NCBI RefSeq assembly: GCF_003952505.1
Contig: NZ_CP034450.1
Coordinates: forward strand, 5,022,001-5,086,000
Length of the DNA stretch: 64,000 nucleotides
Reading direction: 5' to 3'
From: Mesorhizobium sp. M4B.F.Ca.ET.058.02.1.1
GTDB taxonomy: Bacteria > Pseudomonadota > Alphaproteobacteria > Rhizobiales > Rhizobiaceae
A program made the translations under genes and the position numbers. This document shows positions 11,806-20,563 of the stretch, in pieces; positions within the stretch are counted from its first letter, which is position 1, and every line of letters starts with the position of its first letter. Below the pieces are notes generated by a model. That model was not told the origin of the DNA. It was given only the letters and a program-made list of their open reading frames with translations, and searched no databases.

Positions 11806-12150
11806 ATGGACGAATCGCATCCGGCCCGCACGGCGCCCAGCAAGTTTGGTGGCCTAGCCGGCTTCTTCCGCTCGCGCTGGCAGGGCCGGGTGCCACTCGA
11901 CCGGCTGTTCTGGCGCGACATGGTGCTTGTCGGCACGGCTATCAACATCGCATCGTCGGTGCTGGCGCTCATCCTGCTCGGGCTGAAGCTGCCGCTTTGG
12001 CTGGTTCTGGCCGTGCATTTCACGCTGGTGCCCTACAATCTCTTCCTGACCTTCGCCGTCTGGCGAACCGCGGAAAAGTCAGGCGGTGGCAAGGCGTCGC
12101 TGATGATGCTCGGCTCGGCGCTGTGGCTGATTGCGACGGTCGTGGCTTGA
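11806..12150 (+). CDS. Small membrane protein, hypothetical
   Basis: 114 aa, unrecognised. After a polar N-terminus (~35 residues) come about three hydrophobic segments: residues 38-60 (MVLVGTAINIASSVLALILLGL), 62-80 (LWLVLAVHFTLVPYNLFLTF) and the C-terminal SLMMLGSALWLIATVVA. The ATG at 11806 has GGAG 8 nt upstream. The frame is open back to 11701 but the extension looks non-coding. It converges with msrB. Confidence 0.75.
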   Translation: MDESHPARTAPSKFGGLAGFFRSRWQGRVPLDRLFWRDMVLVGTAINIASSVLALILLGLKLPLWLVLAVHFTLVPYNLFLTFAVWRTAEKSGGGKASLMMLGSALWLIATVVA

Positions 12151-12156
12151 AACGAA

Positions 12157-12180
12157 AAAGGGCGGCCGGAGCCGCCCTTT
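12157..12180. terminator. Bidirectional terminator between the membrane gene and msrB
   Basis: Stem AAAGGGCGGC (12157-12166) pairs with GCCGCCCTTT (12171-12180) around a CGGA loop. The run of A's before it becomes a long U-tract on the minus strand, so it acts best for msrB and more weakly for the plus-strand gene. Confidence 0.85.
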
Positions 12181-12205
12181 GCAGACCAGAAGTTGGGACG
12201 GTCGC

Positions 12206-12610
12206 TCAGGCGGCCGGCTCGAATTTCAGCGCCACGCCATTGATGCAATAGCGCAGGCCGGTCGGCGGCGGGCCGTCCTCGAAGACATGGCCGAGATGGC
12301 TGCCGCAGCGCGAGCAGTGGCATTCGGTCCGCACCATGCCATAGCTGCGGTCGACCGTGGTCTCGACCGAGCCCGGCACCGGATCGTTGAAGCTCGGCCA
12401 GCCGGTGCCGCTCTCGAACTTCAGCTTCGATTCGAACAGCGGCTGGTCGCAGCCGACGCAGGAAAAGGTGCCGGCGCGCTTCTCATAAAGCAAGGCGCAA
12501 CTGCCGGGACGCTCGGTGCCATGGTTGCGCATGACGGCATACTGCTCGGGCGTCAGCCTGGCGCGCCATTCGGCATCGGTGCGGGTGACGGGATAGGCGT
12601 GGGTGTCCAT
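12206..12610 (-). CDS. msrB: Peptide-methionine (R)-S-oxide reductase MsrB
   Basis: Repairs oxidised methionine (R-sulfoxide) in proteins. 134 aa, a single MsrB domain. Zinc-binding CxxC pairs are CVGC (near residue 50) and CSRC (near 99). [10 protein letters not shown] is the substrate-site segment, and the catalytic cysteine is in [11 protein letters not shown] near the C-terminus. The ATG at 12610 has GGAG upstream. There is no signal peptide, so it is cytosolic. Confidence 0.95.
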   Translation of the reverse strand: MDTHAYPVTRTDAEWRARLTPEQYAVMRNHGTERPGSCALLYEKRAGTFSCVGCDQPLFESKLKFESGTGWPSFNDPVPGSVETTVDRSYGMVRTECHCSRCGSHLGHVFEDGPPPTGLRYCINGVALKFEPAA

Positions 12611-12713
12611 GAAGATCTCCTCGGCCTTGGCGGCTCGTTGTTGGTTGGCATGTCGTATTCGCACGAAGATAGGTGTTTGTTACAGCTCTGCCTACCACCG
12701 GCCTGCGCTGGAG

Positions 12714-13904
12714 CTAGTGCCTGCGCGAAAGCTGTTTCGTCGCCGCTTCGAGCCCGGCAAGCGTCAGCGGAAACATGCGGCCGCCGAAGATGTCGCGGAT
12801 CATCCCGATAGAATGGGTGTAGCCCCAGTTCTTCTGGCTTTCAGGGTTGAGCCATATCGCATTCGGCCATTGCTGCAGCAGGCGGCCGAGCCAGACGCCG
12901 CCGGCCTCCGGGTTCCAGTGCTCGACCGAGCCGCCGGGATGGGCGATCTCGTAGGGGCTCATCGAGGCATCGCCGACGACGATCACCTTGTAGTCAGGAC
13001 CGTATTTGTGGATGAGGTCGAAGGTCGGGATCGTCTCGGCCAAGCGGCGGCGATTGTCCTTCCAGACGCGCTCGTAGGGGCAGTTGTGGAAGTAGAAATA
13101 TTCGAGCTGGCGGAATTCTGCGCGGGCGGCGGAGAACAGCTCCTCGAGGCTCCTGATATGATCGTCCATCGAACCGCCGACATCGAAGAACATCAGAAGT
13201 TTTACCGCGTTGCGTCGTTCCGGCCGCGTCTTGACGTCGAGATAGCCATGCTCGGCGGTGGCGTGGATGGTGCCGGGCAGGTCGAACTCCTCCTCGGCGC
13301 CCTCGCGCACCCAGCGGCGCAGCCGCTTCAGCGCCACCTTGATGTTGCGGGTGCCGAGCTCAACGCCGTCGTCGAAATTCCTGAATTCGCGCTTATCCCA
13401 GACCTTCACCGCGCGGCGGTGGCGGCTCTCGTGCTGGCCGATGCGCACGCCTTCCGGATTGTAGCCATAGGCGCCGAAGGGCGAGGTGCCGCCAGTGCCG
13501 ATCCACTTCGAGCCGCCCTGGTGGCGGCCCTTCTGCTCCTCCAGCCGCTGCTTCAGCGTCTCCATCAGCTTCTCGAAGCCGCCCAGAGCCTCGACCTGCT
13601 TTTTCTCCTCCTCGGTCAGGTGCTTCTCGGCGAGCCGGCGCAGCCATTCCTCGGGGATGTTGGCGACCTCGACGGCGTCCGGCCCGCCAAGCGCCTCGAC
13701 GCCCTTGAAGATATGCGCGAACACTTGGTCGAAGCGGTCGATATGGCGCTCGTCCTTCACCAGGGCCGCGCGGGCGAGGTAATAAAAACCCTCGACATCA
13801 TAGTCGACCAGCCCGGCTTCCAGCCCCTCCAGCAGCGACAGATATTCCCTGAGCGAAACGGGAACCCGCGCGACTTTCAATTCGAGGAAGAAGGGGAGGA
13901 ACAT
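12714..13904 (-). CDS. VWA-domain protein of the CoxE type
   Basis: A 396-residue CoxE-like von Willebrand factor A protein, partner of a MoxR AAA+ ATPase in metal-centre or complex assembly. It begins MFLPFFLELKVARVPVSLREYLSLLEGL, characteristic of this family. A charged middle region (EKHLTEEEKKQVEALGG) precedes the VWA core at about residue 240. The MIDAS motif reads DVGGSM, where the usual first serine of DxSxS is glycine, so metal binding may be altered. It starts 8 nt after the GNAT stop and sits downstream of moxR on the same strand, suggesting one operon. Confidence 0.9.
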   Translation of the reverse strand: MFLPFFLELKVARVPVSLREYLSLLEGLEAGLVDYDVEGFYYLARAALVKDERHIDRFDQVFAHIFKGVEALGGPDAVEVANIPEEWLRRLAEKHLTEEEKKQVEALGGFEKLMETLKQRLEEQKGRHQGGSKWIGTGGTSPFGAYGYNPEGVRIGQHESRHRRAVKVWDKREFRNFDDGVELGTRNIKVALKRLRRWVREGAEEEFDLPGTIHATAEHGYLDVKTRPERRNAVKLLMFFDVGGSMDDHIRSLEELFSAARAEFRQLEYFYFHNCPYERVWKDNRRRLAETIPTFDLIHKYGPDYKVIVVGDASMSPYEIAHPGGSVEHWNPEAGGVWLGRLLQQWPNAIWLNPESQKNWGYTHSIGMIRDIFGGRMFPLTLAGLEAATKQLSRRH

Positions 13905-13912
13905 GCGGCCAT

Positions 13913-14359
13913 CTATAGCAGATCGTATTCGATGAAGCCCGTCCGCCGTGCCACATGGTCGTAGAGCCGGCGCGCGGTGGCGTTGGTCTCGTGCGTCATC
14001 CAGTAGACGTTCTTCACCCCGATCTTGCCGGCCTCGTCCTGCACCGCCTTGATCAACGCGGCGCCCACGCCCTTGCCGCGCACGCCCGGGTCAGCGAACA
14101 GGTCCTGCAGGTAGCAGTTGTTGACCAGCGACCAGCAGGAGCGGTGGTAGATATAATGGGTGAGACCCACCGCCTTGTCGTCCAGCGTGGCGATAAAACC
14201 TTTCGGCTCGAACTCGCCTTCCGTGAACAGCCGCTTCCAGGTCAGGGCGTAGACCTCGTCCGGCAGCGTGGTCTCGTAGAAGGTGAGGTAGGCGGTCCAC
14301 AGGCGCCGCCAGTCGGCATGATCTGACTGCGCGAGCGGGCGGATGGTGATCTCGGACAT
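13913..14359 (-). CDS. GNAT family N-acetyltransferase
   Basis: 148 aa with a single GNAT fold: N-terminal ITIRPLAQSDHADWRRLW, and acetyl-CoA loop VRGKGVGAALIKAV (Q/RxxGxG/A type) near residues 96-109. The C-terminal ATARRLYDHVARRTGFIEYDL is the usual helix-strand end. The acceptor is unknown. It is placed between the hypothetical gene and the VWA gene and appears co-transcribed with them. Confidence 0.9.
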   Translation of the reverse strand: MSEITIRPLAQSDHADWRRLWTAYLTFYETTLPDEVYALTWKRLFTEGEFEPKGFIATLDDKAVGLTHYIYHRSCWSLVNNCYLQDLFADPGVRGKGVGAALIKAVQDEAGKIGVKNVYWMTHETNATARRLYDHVARRTGFIEYDLL

Positions 14360-14455
14360 CGAATGCTCTCCGTTTTCTTGCGCTGTAGCTTGGGCAATGT
14401 CCGCTAGCGCGGCAAGGGTCCACGGCGAGCAACCGCCTAATCCTGCTCTTAACCA

Positions 14456-14785
14456 CTAGGCTCCAGGCAGAAGCTGGCTGGCAAAGACCTCAAAGCGGCT
14501 GACCTCTTCGAGAGATTCAACGGAGTATGGTTGAGACGTATCGATCTTCGCGATCAACCGACCGTATTGGTCTTGGCTTTGGGACAGGGCCAAGCAACGG
14601 ATGTCGCCGGATCTCGGATAGATGCAATTCGCATCCAGCCATTCTGACGAAACAAGGCTCTGCTTTTCATGGAAGCGCCATAGCCGGCCAAACCGATCGC
14701 TGAACTCAAACTCAACGATTCCCGGCTGCGGCTCGTCATCGACCCAGCGTGTTATGGAGACAACCAACACTACATGTTCAGGCAC
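14456..14785 (-). CDS. Hypothetical protein, 109 aa
   Basis: Not recognised. It looks like a small beta-rich cytosolic protein (VVLVVSITRWVDD, GIVEFEFSDRFGRLWRFHEK, GDIRCLALSQ). The coding sequence is visibly less GC-rich than the flanking genes. It begins 5 nt after the moxR stop, inside the moxR-VWA operon. Composition suggests acquisition. The fold is of the sort seen in small immunity-like or housekeeping accessory proteins, but no function can be assigned. Confidence 0.7.
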   Translation of the reverse strand: MPEHVVLVVSITRWVDDEPQPGIVEFEFSDRFGRLWRFHEKQSLVSSEWLDANCIYPRSGDIRCLALSQSQDQYGRLIAKIDTSQPYSVESLEEVSRFEVFASQLLPGA

Positions 14786-14789
14786 GGCT

Positions 14790-15629
14790 TTACCCCTGCC
14801 GTCGCGCCATGAAGGCCAGGCGCTCGAACAGATGCACGTCCTGTTCGTTCTTCAACAGCGCGCCGTGCAGCTTCGGCAGCATGTTCTTGGGGTCGGCGCG
14901 CAGGTCTTCCGGCGCGATGTCGTCGGCGACCAGCAGGCGGATCCAGTCGAGCGCCTCGGAGGTCGACGGCTTCTTCTTCAGGCCCGGCACGTCGCGGATC
15001 TCGTAGAACTGGGTGAGCGCCGCCCGCACCAGGTTCTGCTTGATGCCCGGATAGTGGACGTCGACGATGCGGTGCAGCGTCTCGATGTCGGGGAAGCGGA
15101 TGTAGTGGAAGAAGCAGCGGCGCAGGAAGGCGTCCGGCAGTTCCTTCTCGTTGTTGGAGGTGATGATGACGATCGGCCTCAGCGCCGCGCGAACTGTCTC
15201 GCCGGTCTCGTAGACGAAGAATTCCATCCGGTCGAGTTCCTGCAGCAGGTCGTTGGGGAACTCGATGTCGGCCTTGTCGATCTCGTCGATCAGCAGCACC
15301 ACCTTCTTCGCCGCGGCAAAGGCATCCCAGAGCTTGCCGCGCTTGATGTAGTTCCTGATGTCGCTGAAGCGGTCGTCGCCGAGCTGGCTGTCGCGCAGCC
15401 GTGAGACGGCATCATATTCGTAGAGGCCCTGCTGCGCCTTGGTGGTCGACTTGACGTTCCATTCGATGAAATCCAGCCCGAGCGCCGCCGCCACCTGGCG
15501 GGCCAACTCCGTCTTGCCGGTGCCCGGTTCGCCCTTGACCAGCAAGGGCCGCTCCAGCGCGATCGCCGCGTTGACCGCAACCATCAGATCCTTGTCGGCG
15601 ACATAGGCCGCGGTGCCTTCGAAACGCAT
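14790..15629 (-). CDS. MoxR family AAA+ ATPase
   Basis: 279 aa. Walker A is GEPGTGKTE (near residue 36), Walker B VVLLIDEIDKAD, sensor 1 ITSNNEKELPDAFLRRC, and the sensor 2 region is near the C-terminus. MoxR ATPases work with VWA proteins as assembly chaperones, and the VWA/CoxE gene is downstream. The ATG at 15629 has GGGAG 6 nt upstream. The open frame to 15770 is a shadow. Its promoter must lie in 15630-15790, before the 6S RNA gene that points the other way. Confidence 0.93.
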   Translation of the reverse strand: MRFEGTAAYVADKDLMVAVNAAIALERPLLVKGEPGTGKTELARQVAAALGLDFIEWNVKSTTKAQQGLYEYDAVSRLRDSQLGDDRFSDIRNYIKRGKLWDAFAAAKKVVLLIDEIDKADIEFPNDLLQELDRMEFFVYETGETVRAALRPIVIITSNNEKELPDAFLRRCFFHYIRFPDIETLHRIVDVHYPGIKQNLVRAALTQFYEIRDVPGLKKKPSTSEALDWIRLLVADDIAPEDLRADPKNMLPKLHGALLKNEQDVHLFERLAFMARRQG

Positions 15630-15794
15630 TTTTGCTCCCTGGTTCGTCCGGGCCGACCGTAAGGACGCGACCTCGACAGCGCAAGGCGCGGCAGCGTCGC
15701 AACGCCAGGCCCGGGTTTGCTGGCCAGCGTTGTGCGAAAGATCCCGTTTCTCTGGCGCTCGGCCAGCCATCGGCCTATATTGGCTTTGGCGGTC

Positions 15795-15955
15795 TGCGCT
15801 TCCCGGCAGGAGAAACTTATCCCCGGGGCCTTATCGATCCTTAGGGAGCTGTCCCTGGGAAGACCCGTGGGTTTTCTCACACGGCGCCCACCTACTTTGT
15901 AGGCACCCGGGATCGACCTCTCCACCGGTTGCGTGGATCGTCACTCACCGAATTT
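15795..15955 (+). ncRNA. ssrS: 6S RNA
   Basis: The interval just upstream of the 5-formyl-THF cyclo-ligase gene is the classic place for 6S RNA, which binds sigma-70 RNA polymerase as a promoter mimic. The sequence matches my memory of rhizobial 6S: GGGGCCTTATCGATCC (15825-15840), AGGGAGCTGTCCCTGGG (15843-15859), CGTGGGTTTTCTCACACGG, GGCACCCGGGATCG (15902-15915). The left and right arms can pair through the CCCCGGGG/CACCCGGG and GATCGA tracts, leaving an open centre. Both ends are approximate. The gene is co-oriented with the cyclo-ligase. Confidence 0.8.
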
Positions 15956-16023
15956 TGGGATAAGCGGTAGAAAACGTCGCTCCTGCAACGCCGCCTCGCT
16001 GCGGCCTTTTCTAGCGTCCGCAC

Positions 16024-16611
16024 ATGACCTCTTCCAAAGACCTGAAAAAACATCTGCGCAAGGAAGCACTGGCCCGCCGCGACGCGCTCGACGAATTCTG
16101 GCGGGTGGAGATCGCGCTCGAAATGGCCGAGACGGCGCGCGACCAGATCGCCGTCGAGCATGGGCAGATCGTCTCCGGCTTCTGGCCGATGCGCTCGGAA
16201 GTCGACGTGCGGCCGCTGATGTTTGCGCTGCGCGAAAAGGGCGCAAGGCTCTGTCTGCCGGCCATCCTCGACAAGAGCACAATCGTCTTTCGCGAGTTGG
16301 TGCGTGGCGCGCCGATGGTCGAAATGGGCTTCGGCACGGTCGGTCCGCATGAGGAGGCGGCGGTGCTCGATCCGTCCGTCATGCTGGTGCCGCTCGCCGC
16401 CTTCGACGCGCGCGGCCATCGCATCGGCTATGGCGCCGGCTACTACGACCGTGCGATCGGCAAGCTGGCCGACAAGGGGTTGTCCCCCAGGCTGATCGGC
16501 ATCGCCTTCGACTGCCAGGAGGTGGCACAGGTCCCCGATGAGAACCACGATGTGATCATCCCGGAAATACTCACCGAGAGCGGGTTGCGCCGGTTCACGC
16601 CGGAATTGTAG
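16024..16611 (+). CDS. 5-formyltetrahydrofolate cyclo-ligase
   Basis: Converts 5-formyl-THF and ATP to 5,10-methenyl-THF (YgfA/FAU1 family, MTHFS). 195 aa. The family motif GYGAGYYDRAIGKL lies near residues 138-151, and the basic N-terminal helix KDLKKHLRKEALARRDAL is typical. It is linked to 6S RNA as in many proteobacteria, and may be processed from a shared transcript. Confidence 0.93.
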   Translation: MTSSKDLKKHLRKEALARRDALDEFWRVEIALEMAETARDQIAVEHGQIVSGFWPMRSEVDVRPLMFALREKGARLCLPAILDKSTIVFRELVRGAPMVEMGFGTVGPHEEAAVLDPSVMLVPLAAFDARGHRIGYGAGYYDRAIGKLADKGLSPRLIGIAFDCQEVAQVPDENHDVIIPEILTESGLRRFTPEL

Positions 16612-16688
16612 AAAAGCGTCTGAGAACGCATGATCTTTTGCGGAAAGTCATGCAGCTTTTGCTTGGCGGACTTTCAGCGCGGGATCGT

Positions 16689-17513
16689 ATGAGACTTTTC
16701 TTCCTCGGCGACATGGTCGGAAAAACTGGGCGCACGGCGGTGTGGGAACAACTGCCGGGCCTGATCTCGGACTTCAAGCTCGACTTCGTCATCGTCAATG
16801 GCGAGAACGCCGCCGGCGGCTTCGGCATCACCGAGGAGATTTTTCGCGAGACGCTCGCCGCCGGCGCCGATGTCGTGACCACCGGCAACCATGTCTGGGA
16901 CCAGCGCGACGCGCTGGTCTTCGCGCCGCGCGAGGAGCGCTTCCTGCGTCCGTCCAATTTCCCAAAGGGCACGCCGGGGCGCGGCTCCGGCGTCTACATC
17001 GCCAGGAACGGCGCGCGCGTGCTGGTCGCCAACATCATGGGGCGCGTCTTCATGCATCCCGAGCTCGACGATCCGTTCCAGGCCGGCGAGCGCGAGCTTG
17101 CCGCCTGTCCGCTCGGCGAGCAGGCCGATGCGGTGGTCATCGATTTCCACGCCGAGGCAACGTCGGAAAAGATGTGCTTTGCGCATTTCGTCGATGGCCG
17201 CGTCAGCCTCGTCGTCGGCACCCACACGCATCAGCCGACCGCCGACCACCAGATCCTCAATGGCGGCACAGGCTATATGTCGGACGCCGGCATGTGCGGA
17301 GATTATGATTCCTCGCTCGGCATGGACAAGGAGGAGCCGCTCAACCGCTTCCTGTCGAAAGTGCCGAAAGGCCGCTTCGAGGCGGCAAACGGTCCGGCGA
17401 CCTTGTGCGGCGTCGGCGTCGAGATTTCCGACCGGACAGGGCTGGCGGAGAAGATCGCGCCGTTTCGTCGCGGGCCCAGGCTGGAAGAAACCGCGCCGTC
17501 CTTCTGGTCGTGA
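16689..17513 (+). CDS. TIGR00282 family metallophosphoesterase (YmdB-like)
   Basis: 274 aa, a calcineurin-like phosphoesterase of the YmdB family; in Bacillus, YmdB is a cyclic-nucleotide phosphodiesterase. Metal-site motifs in order are FLGDMVGKTGR, NGENAAGG, TTGNHVWDQ and VGTHTHQPTADHQIL. I use the ATG at 16689. The longer frame from 16638 lies in a degenerate repeat (16631-16668) related to the GCATGA palindromes. It follows the cyclo-ligase by 77 nt on the same strand. Confidence 0.92.
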   Translation: MRLFFLGDMVGKTGRTAVWEQLPGLISDFKLDFVIVNGENAAGGFGITEEIFRETLAAGADVVTTGNHVWDQRDALVFAPREERFLRPSNFPKGTPGRGSGVYIARNGARVLVANIMGRVFMHPELDDPFQAGERELAACPLGEQADAVVIDFHAEATSEKMCFAHFVDGRVSLVVGTHTHQPTADHQILNGGTGYMSDAGMCGDYDSSLGMDKEEPLNRFLSKVPKGRFEAANGPATLCGVGVEISDRTGLAEKIAPFRRGPRLEETAPSFWS

Positions 17514-17584
17514 CATTGATATGAGCGGCGTCAGTACCTAACTGGCGGCGACACCTGCTTCAGATCGTAGAGGGGACGACCTCC

Positions 17585-18352
17585 ATGCAGCTCATCGAAT
17601 TCCTGGCGCCGCACTTTGCCTTTGTCTCCGACCCGACCGCCTGGGTCGCGCTGCTGACGCTGGTGGTGCTGGAGGTCGTCCTCGGTATCGACAATCTGAT
17701 CTTCATCTCGATCCTGACCAACAAATTGCCCGCAGGGCAAAGGGCCCGCGCGCGCCGGCTCGGCATCTCGGCGGCGCTGATCATGCGGCTGGTGCTGCTC
17801 GCCACCATCTCGATCATCGTCCAGCTGACGACGCCGGTGTTCACCGCCCTTGGCCACGGCTTCTCCTGGCGCGACCTGATCCTGATAGCCGGCGGCCTGT
17901 TCCTGGTATGGAAGGCGACCAAGGAAATCCACCACACGGTCGATCCCGAGGACCACAAGGACACGATGCTCGGCGAGACGCTGCAGATATCGCTCGCCGG
18001 CGCCATCTTCCAGATCCTTTTGCTCGACCTCGTGTTCTCGATCGATTCGATCATCACCGCCGTCGGCATGACCGACGAGATCGCCATCATGTACATCGCC
18101 GTCATCGTGGCGGTGAGCGTGATGATGCTGGCGGCCGGTCCGCTTGCCGATTTCATCGCCAAGAATCCCAGCATCGTCATGCTGGCGCTCGGCTTCCTGC
18201 TGATGATCGGCATGACGCTGATCGCCGACGGCATGGGCTACCATGTGCCCAAGGGCTACATCTACGCGGCGATGGGCTTTTCGGCGCTGGTCGAGGGGCT
18301 CAACATGCTGGCGCGGCGGCGCAAGAAGGCAAGGTCCGGCGAAGGGCATTGA
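17585..18352 (+). CDS. TerC family integral membrane protein
   Basis: 255 aa, about seven membrane spans. Two acidic intramembrane motifs mark the family: [16 protein letters not shown] (near residue 35) and [18 protein letters not shown] (near residue 145). TerC/Alx proteins are linked to metal (notably manganese) efflux and metalation of exported enzymes. A basic tail (RRRKKARS) ends the protein. GGGGACGACCTCC precedes the ATG. Confidence 0.93.
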   Translation: MQLIEFLAPHFAFVSDPTAWVALLTLVVLEVVLGIDNLIFISILTNKLPAGQRARARRLGISAALIMRLVLLATISIIVQLTTPVFTALGHGFSWRDLILIAGGLFLVWKATKEIHHTVDPEDHKDTMLGETLQISLAGAIFQILLLDLVFSIDSIITAVGMTDEIAIMYIAVIVAVSVMMLAAGPLADFIAKNPSIVMLALGFLLMIGMTLIADGMGYHVPKGYIYAAMGFSALVEGLNMLARRRKKARSGEGH

Positions 18353-18403
18353 GCATGGCAGCCCGCCCGGCGGCGGGCGGTCCCCTTCCCGGCTGCCTCG
18401 GGC

Positions 18404-18892
18404 TTATTTGCTGTCCGAAGTCGGTAGCTCACCACGCATTTCGCTGGGGTAGAACCCTTCACGCAGGTTGATGCCGTACTCGACATAGGCCTTCATGCAG
18501 GCGAGCATCTGTGACCAGCCCTCGCAATTGCCATAGGATGATTTGCGGCCGGCCTCATCCTCACGCCATCCGCTTTCGGCGATGGTGACGAAGGTGCCGC
18601 CGTCCTCCAGCGGCTCGAAGTTCATCTCGATCGTGGTCTTGTAAGCCGGCACTACGCCGGGGCCGCTGCCATCCCAACGCAGCAAAATGCGCTTGTTGGG
18701 AACCACCTCATCGACCTCCACCGGCACGGTCTTCCACCAGGTCACGGTGGTGCCGGCGACCAGTGGGGCGCTGGCGCCGCCAAGGGTGGTGAAATAGCCG
18801 CTCAGCTTGCCCGGATTGGCGACTGCGTCGAAGACCTCGGCGACCGGCTTGCCGATGCGACCGGAAACCCTGAATCCAAGAGACATATCCAC
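18404..18892 (-). CDS. SRPBCC (AHSA1/START-like) domain protein
   Basis: 162 aa, a single hydrophobic-pocket SRPBCC domain: FRVSGRIGKPVAEVFDAVANPGKLSGYFTT at the start, a TVTWWKTVPVEVDEVVPNKRILLRW core and a long C-terminal helix (GWSQMLACMKAYVEYGINL). It is divergent from the ArsR gene, with the operator dyad between them. This pairing is common for ArsR regulators. GGAG lies upstream of the ATG. The ligand is unknown. Confidence 0.9.
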   Translation of the reverse strand: MDMSLGFRVSGRIGKPVAEVFDAVANPGKLSGYFTTLGGASAPLVAGTTVTWWKTVPVEVDEVVPNKRILLRWDGSGPGVVPAYKTTIEMNFEPLEDGGTFVTIAESGWREDEAGRKSSYGNCEGWSQMLACMKAYVEYGINLREGFYPSEMRGELPTSDSK

Positions 18893-18919
18893 AGCTCCTT
18901 CCTTGCTCGTCTCGACGAT

Positions 18920-18939
18920 ATGTTATATAATTATAACAT
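18920..18939. promoter_or_regulatory. Operator dyad with back-to-back TATAAT boxes, ArsR/SRPBCC
   Basis: A perfect inverted repeat, ATGTTATA (18920-18927) and TATAACAT (18932-18939), has a 4-nt spacer. It contains TATAAT on the plus strand (18926-18931, with TTGCTC at 18903-18908, 17-nt spacing) and TATAAT on the minus strand (18935-18930). A dimeric ArsR binding here would cover both promoters and even the ArsR start codon. Confidence 0.75.
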
Positions 18940-19261
18940 GTCAAGCCGATCGCGAGACGACAATGTTTTCAAGGCGCTGGCGCATCCGCGCCGGCGGGAA
19001 TTGCTGGATCGGCTGAAGGATGCGCCGCTCACCACAGGCATGCTGTGCGAGGCCTTCCCCGACATGGACCGGTGCACCGTCATGCTGCACCTCAAGGTGC
19101 TGGAGGAGGCCGAGCTCGTCGTGGCGAAGCGCGAGGGGCGCGAGCGTTGGAACCATCTCAACGCGCTGCCGATCAAGCAGATCCATGACCGCTGGATCAG
19201 CCAGTATGCCGGCCATGCGCTAAGCATCATCGGCCGGCTGAAGTCCGATCTGGAGCACTGA
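18938..19261 (+). CDS. ArsR family transcriptional regulator
   Basis: 107 aa. The winged-helix region begins NVFKALAHPRRRELLDRLKDAPLTTGML, and the recognition helix is CTVMLHLKVLEEAELVVAKREGRERWNHLN. No metal-binding ELCVC motif is present, so it is the SRPBCC-linked, non-metal type. The -10 box ends 6 nt before the ATG at 18938, so the mRNA is probably leaderless. No ribosome site is seen. An in-frame ATG at 18920 would lie inside the operator. It likely represses itself and the divergent SRPBCC gene. Confidence 0.9.
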   Translation: MSSRSRDDNVFKALAHPRRRELLDRLKDAPLTTGMLCEAFPDMDRCTVMLHLKVLEEAELVVAKREGRERWNHLNALPIKQIHDRWISQYAGHALSIIGRLKSDLEH

Positions 19262-19474
19262 AGGCCGGATCGATCGGATCCGCGCGCGCCCCTTTACCAC
19301 GCGCGGCTGGACGAATTGAGCCGATTTATCTATAAGCCGGCCATTCCGAGAGAGCGCCGTATGCCTTGCAGGCGTATCAGGGACGTTCTGAAATTTTGAA
19401 TTCGAGCATTTTGCGAAGAGCAAGGTCACTGCACCTGGCTTCAGGATGCTCTAGCCGAAAACGACAGGGGTGCC

Positions 19475-20224
19475 ATGGCTGGCCATTCACAGTTCAAGAA
19501 CATCATGCACCGCAAGGGCCGCCAGGACGCGGTGCGGTCGAAAATGTTTTCCAAGCTGGCGCGCGAAATCACCGTCGCCGCCAAGACCGGCACGCCGGAC
19601 CCGGCGATGAACCCACGGCTGCGCCTTGCCGTGCAGAACGCCAAGGCCGTCTCGATGCCGAAGGACAACATCCAGCGCGCCATCAACAAGGCTTCGGCCG
19701 GCGACGGCGAAAACTACGAGGCCGTGCGCTATGAGGGCTACGGCCCGGGCGGCGTGGCGCTGATCGTCGAGGCGCTGACCGACAACCGCAACCGTTCGGC
19801 TTCGAACGTGCGCGCCGCCTTCACCAAGGCCGGCGGGGCGCTGGGCGAAACCGGCTCGGTGTCGTTCATGTGGAACCGCGTCGGCGAGATCTATTATCCG
19901 GCATCGGCCGGCAACGCCGACAAGGTCATGGAAGCGGCGATCGAAGCCGGCGCGGACGACGTCGAATCGGACGAGGAAGGCCACACCATCTACTGCGCCT
20001 TCGAGAATCTCGGCGACGTGTCGAAGGCGCTGGAAGCCTCGCTCGGCGAGGCGGAATCGGTGAAGCCGATCTGGCAGCCGCAGAACAACGTTCCGGTCGA
20101 CGAGGAACGCGCGCAGTCGCTGATGAAGCTGGTCGCCACGCTCGAGGACGACGACGACGTGCAGAGCGTCTACGCCAATTTCGAGGTCGACGACGAGACC
20201 ATGGCCAAGCTCAGCGCGGCCTAA
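19475..20224 (+). CDS. YebC/PmpR family protein
   Basis: 249 aa, full length. It starts with the hallmark [18 protein letters not shown] and has the family segments [22 protein letters not shown] and [16 protein letters not shown]. Members are annotated as DNA-binding regulators. Recent work links some YebC proteins to translation of polyproline stretches. It is preceded by a ~213-bp gap (19262-19474) in which I see no gene, and followed 9 nt later by the SelT-like gene. Confidence 0.95.
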   Translation: MAGHSQFKNIMHRKGRQDAVRSKMFSKLAREITVAAKTGTPDPAMNPRLRLAVQNAKAVSMPKDNIQRAINKASAGDGENYEAVRYEGYGPGGVALIVEALTDNRNRSASNVRAAFTKAGGALGETGSVSFMWNRVGEIYYPASAGNADKVMEAAIEAGADDVESDEEGHTIYCAFENLGDVSKALEASLGEAESVKPIWQPQNNVPVDEERAQSLMKLVATLEDDDDVQSVYANFEVDDETMAKLSAA

Positions 20225-20233
20225 GTCCGAAAT

Positions 20234-20563
20234 ATGAGCGAAGCTCAACCTGATATGAGCGACAAGCCGCTGCCTACCGTCCGCATCACCTATTGCACGC
20301 AGTGCCAGTGGCTGCTCAGAGCCGGCTGGATGGCGCAGGAGCTGCTCTCGACCTTCGGCACCGATCTCGGCGAGGTGACGCTGGTGCCGGGCACCGGCGG
20401 CATCTTCAGCATTTCCTGCAATGACACGCTTGTCTGGGAGCGCAAGCGCGACGGCGGCTTTCCGGACGCCGCGAAGCTCAAGCAACTGGTCCGCGACGTC
20501 ATCGACCCGGAGCGCGATCTCGGCCATGCGGATCGCAAAGGTGATAAAAAAGACCCGGCCTGA
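20234..20563 (+). CDS. SelT/SelW/SelH (Rdx) family protein
   Basis: 109 aa with a thioredoxin-like Rdx fold. The redox motif is CTQC (in VRITYCTQCQWLLRAGWMAQEL), with cysteine in place of the selenocysteine of eukaryotic members. FPDAAKLKQLVRDVIDPERDLGHAD is the conserved end. The start may be 20234 or the second ATG at 20255 (MSDKPLPTV). The stop codon lies inside the terminator stem. Confidence 0.88.
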   Translation: MSEAQPDMSDKPLPTVRITYCTQCQWLLRAGWMAQELLSTFGTDLGEVTLVPGTGGIFSISCNDTLVWERKRDGGFPDAAKLKQLVRDVIDPERDLGHADRKGDKKDPA

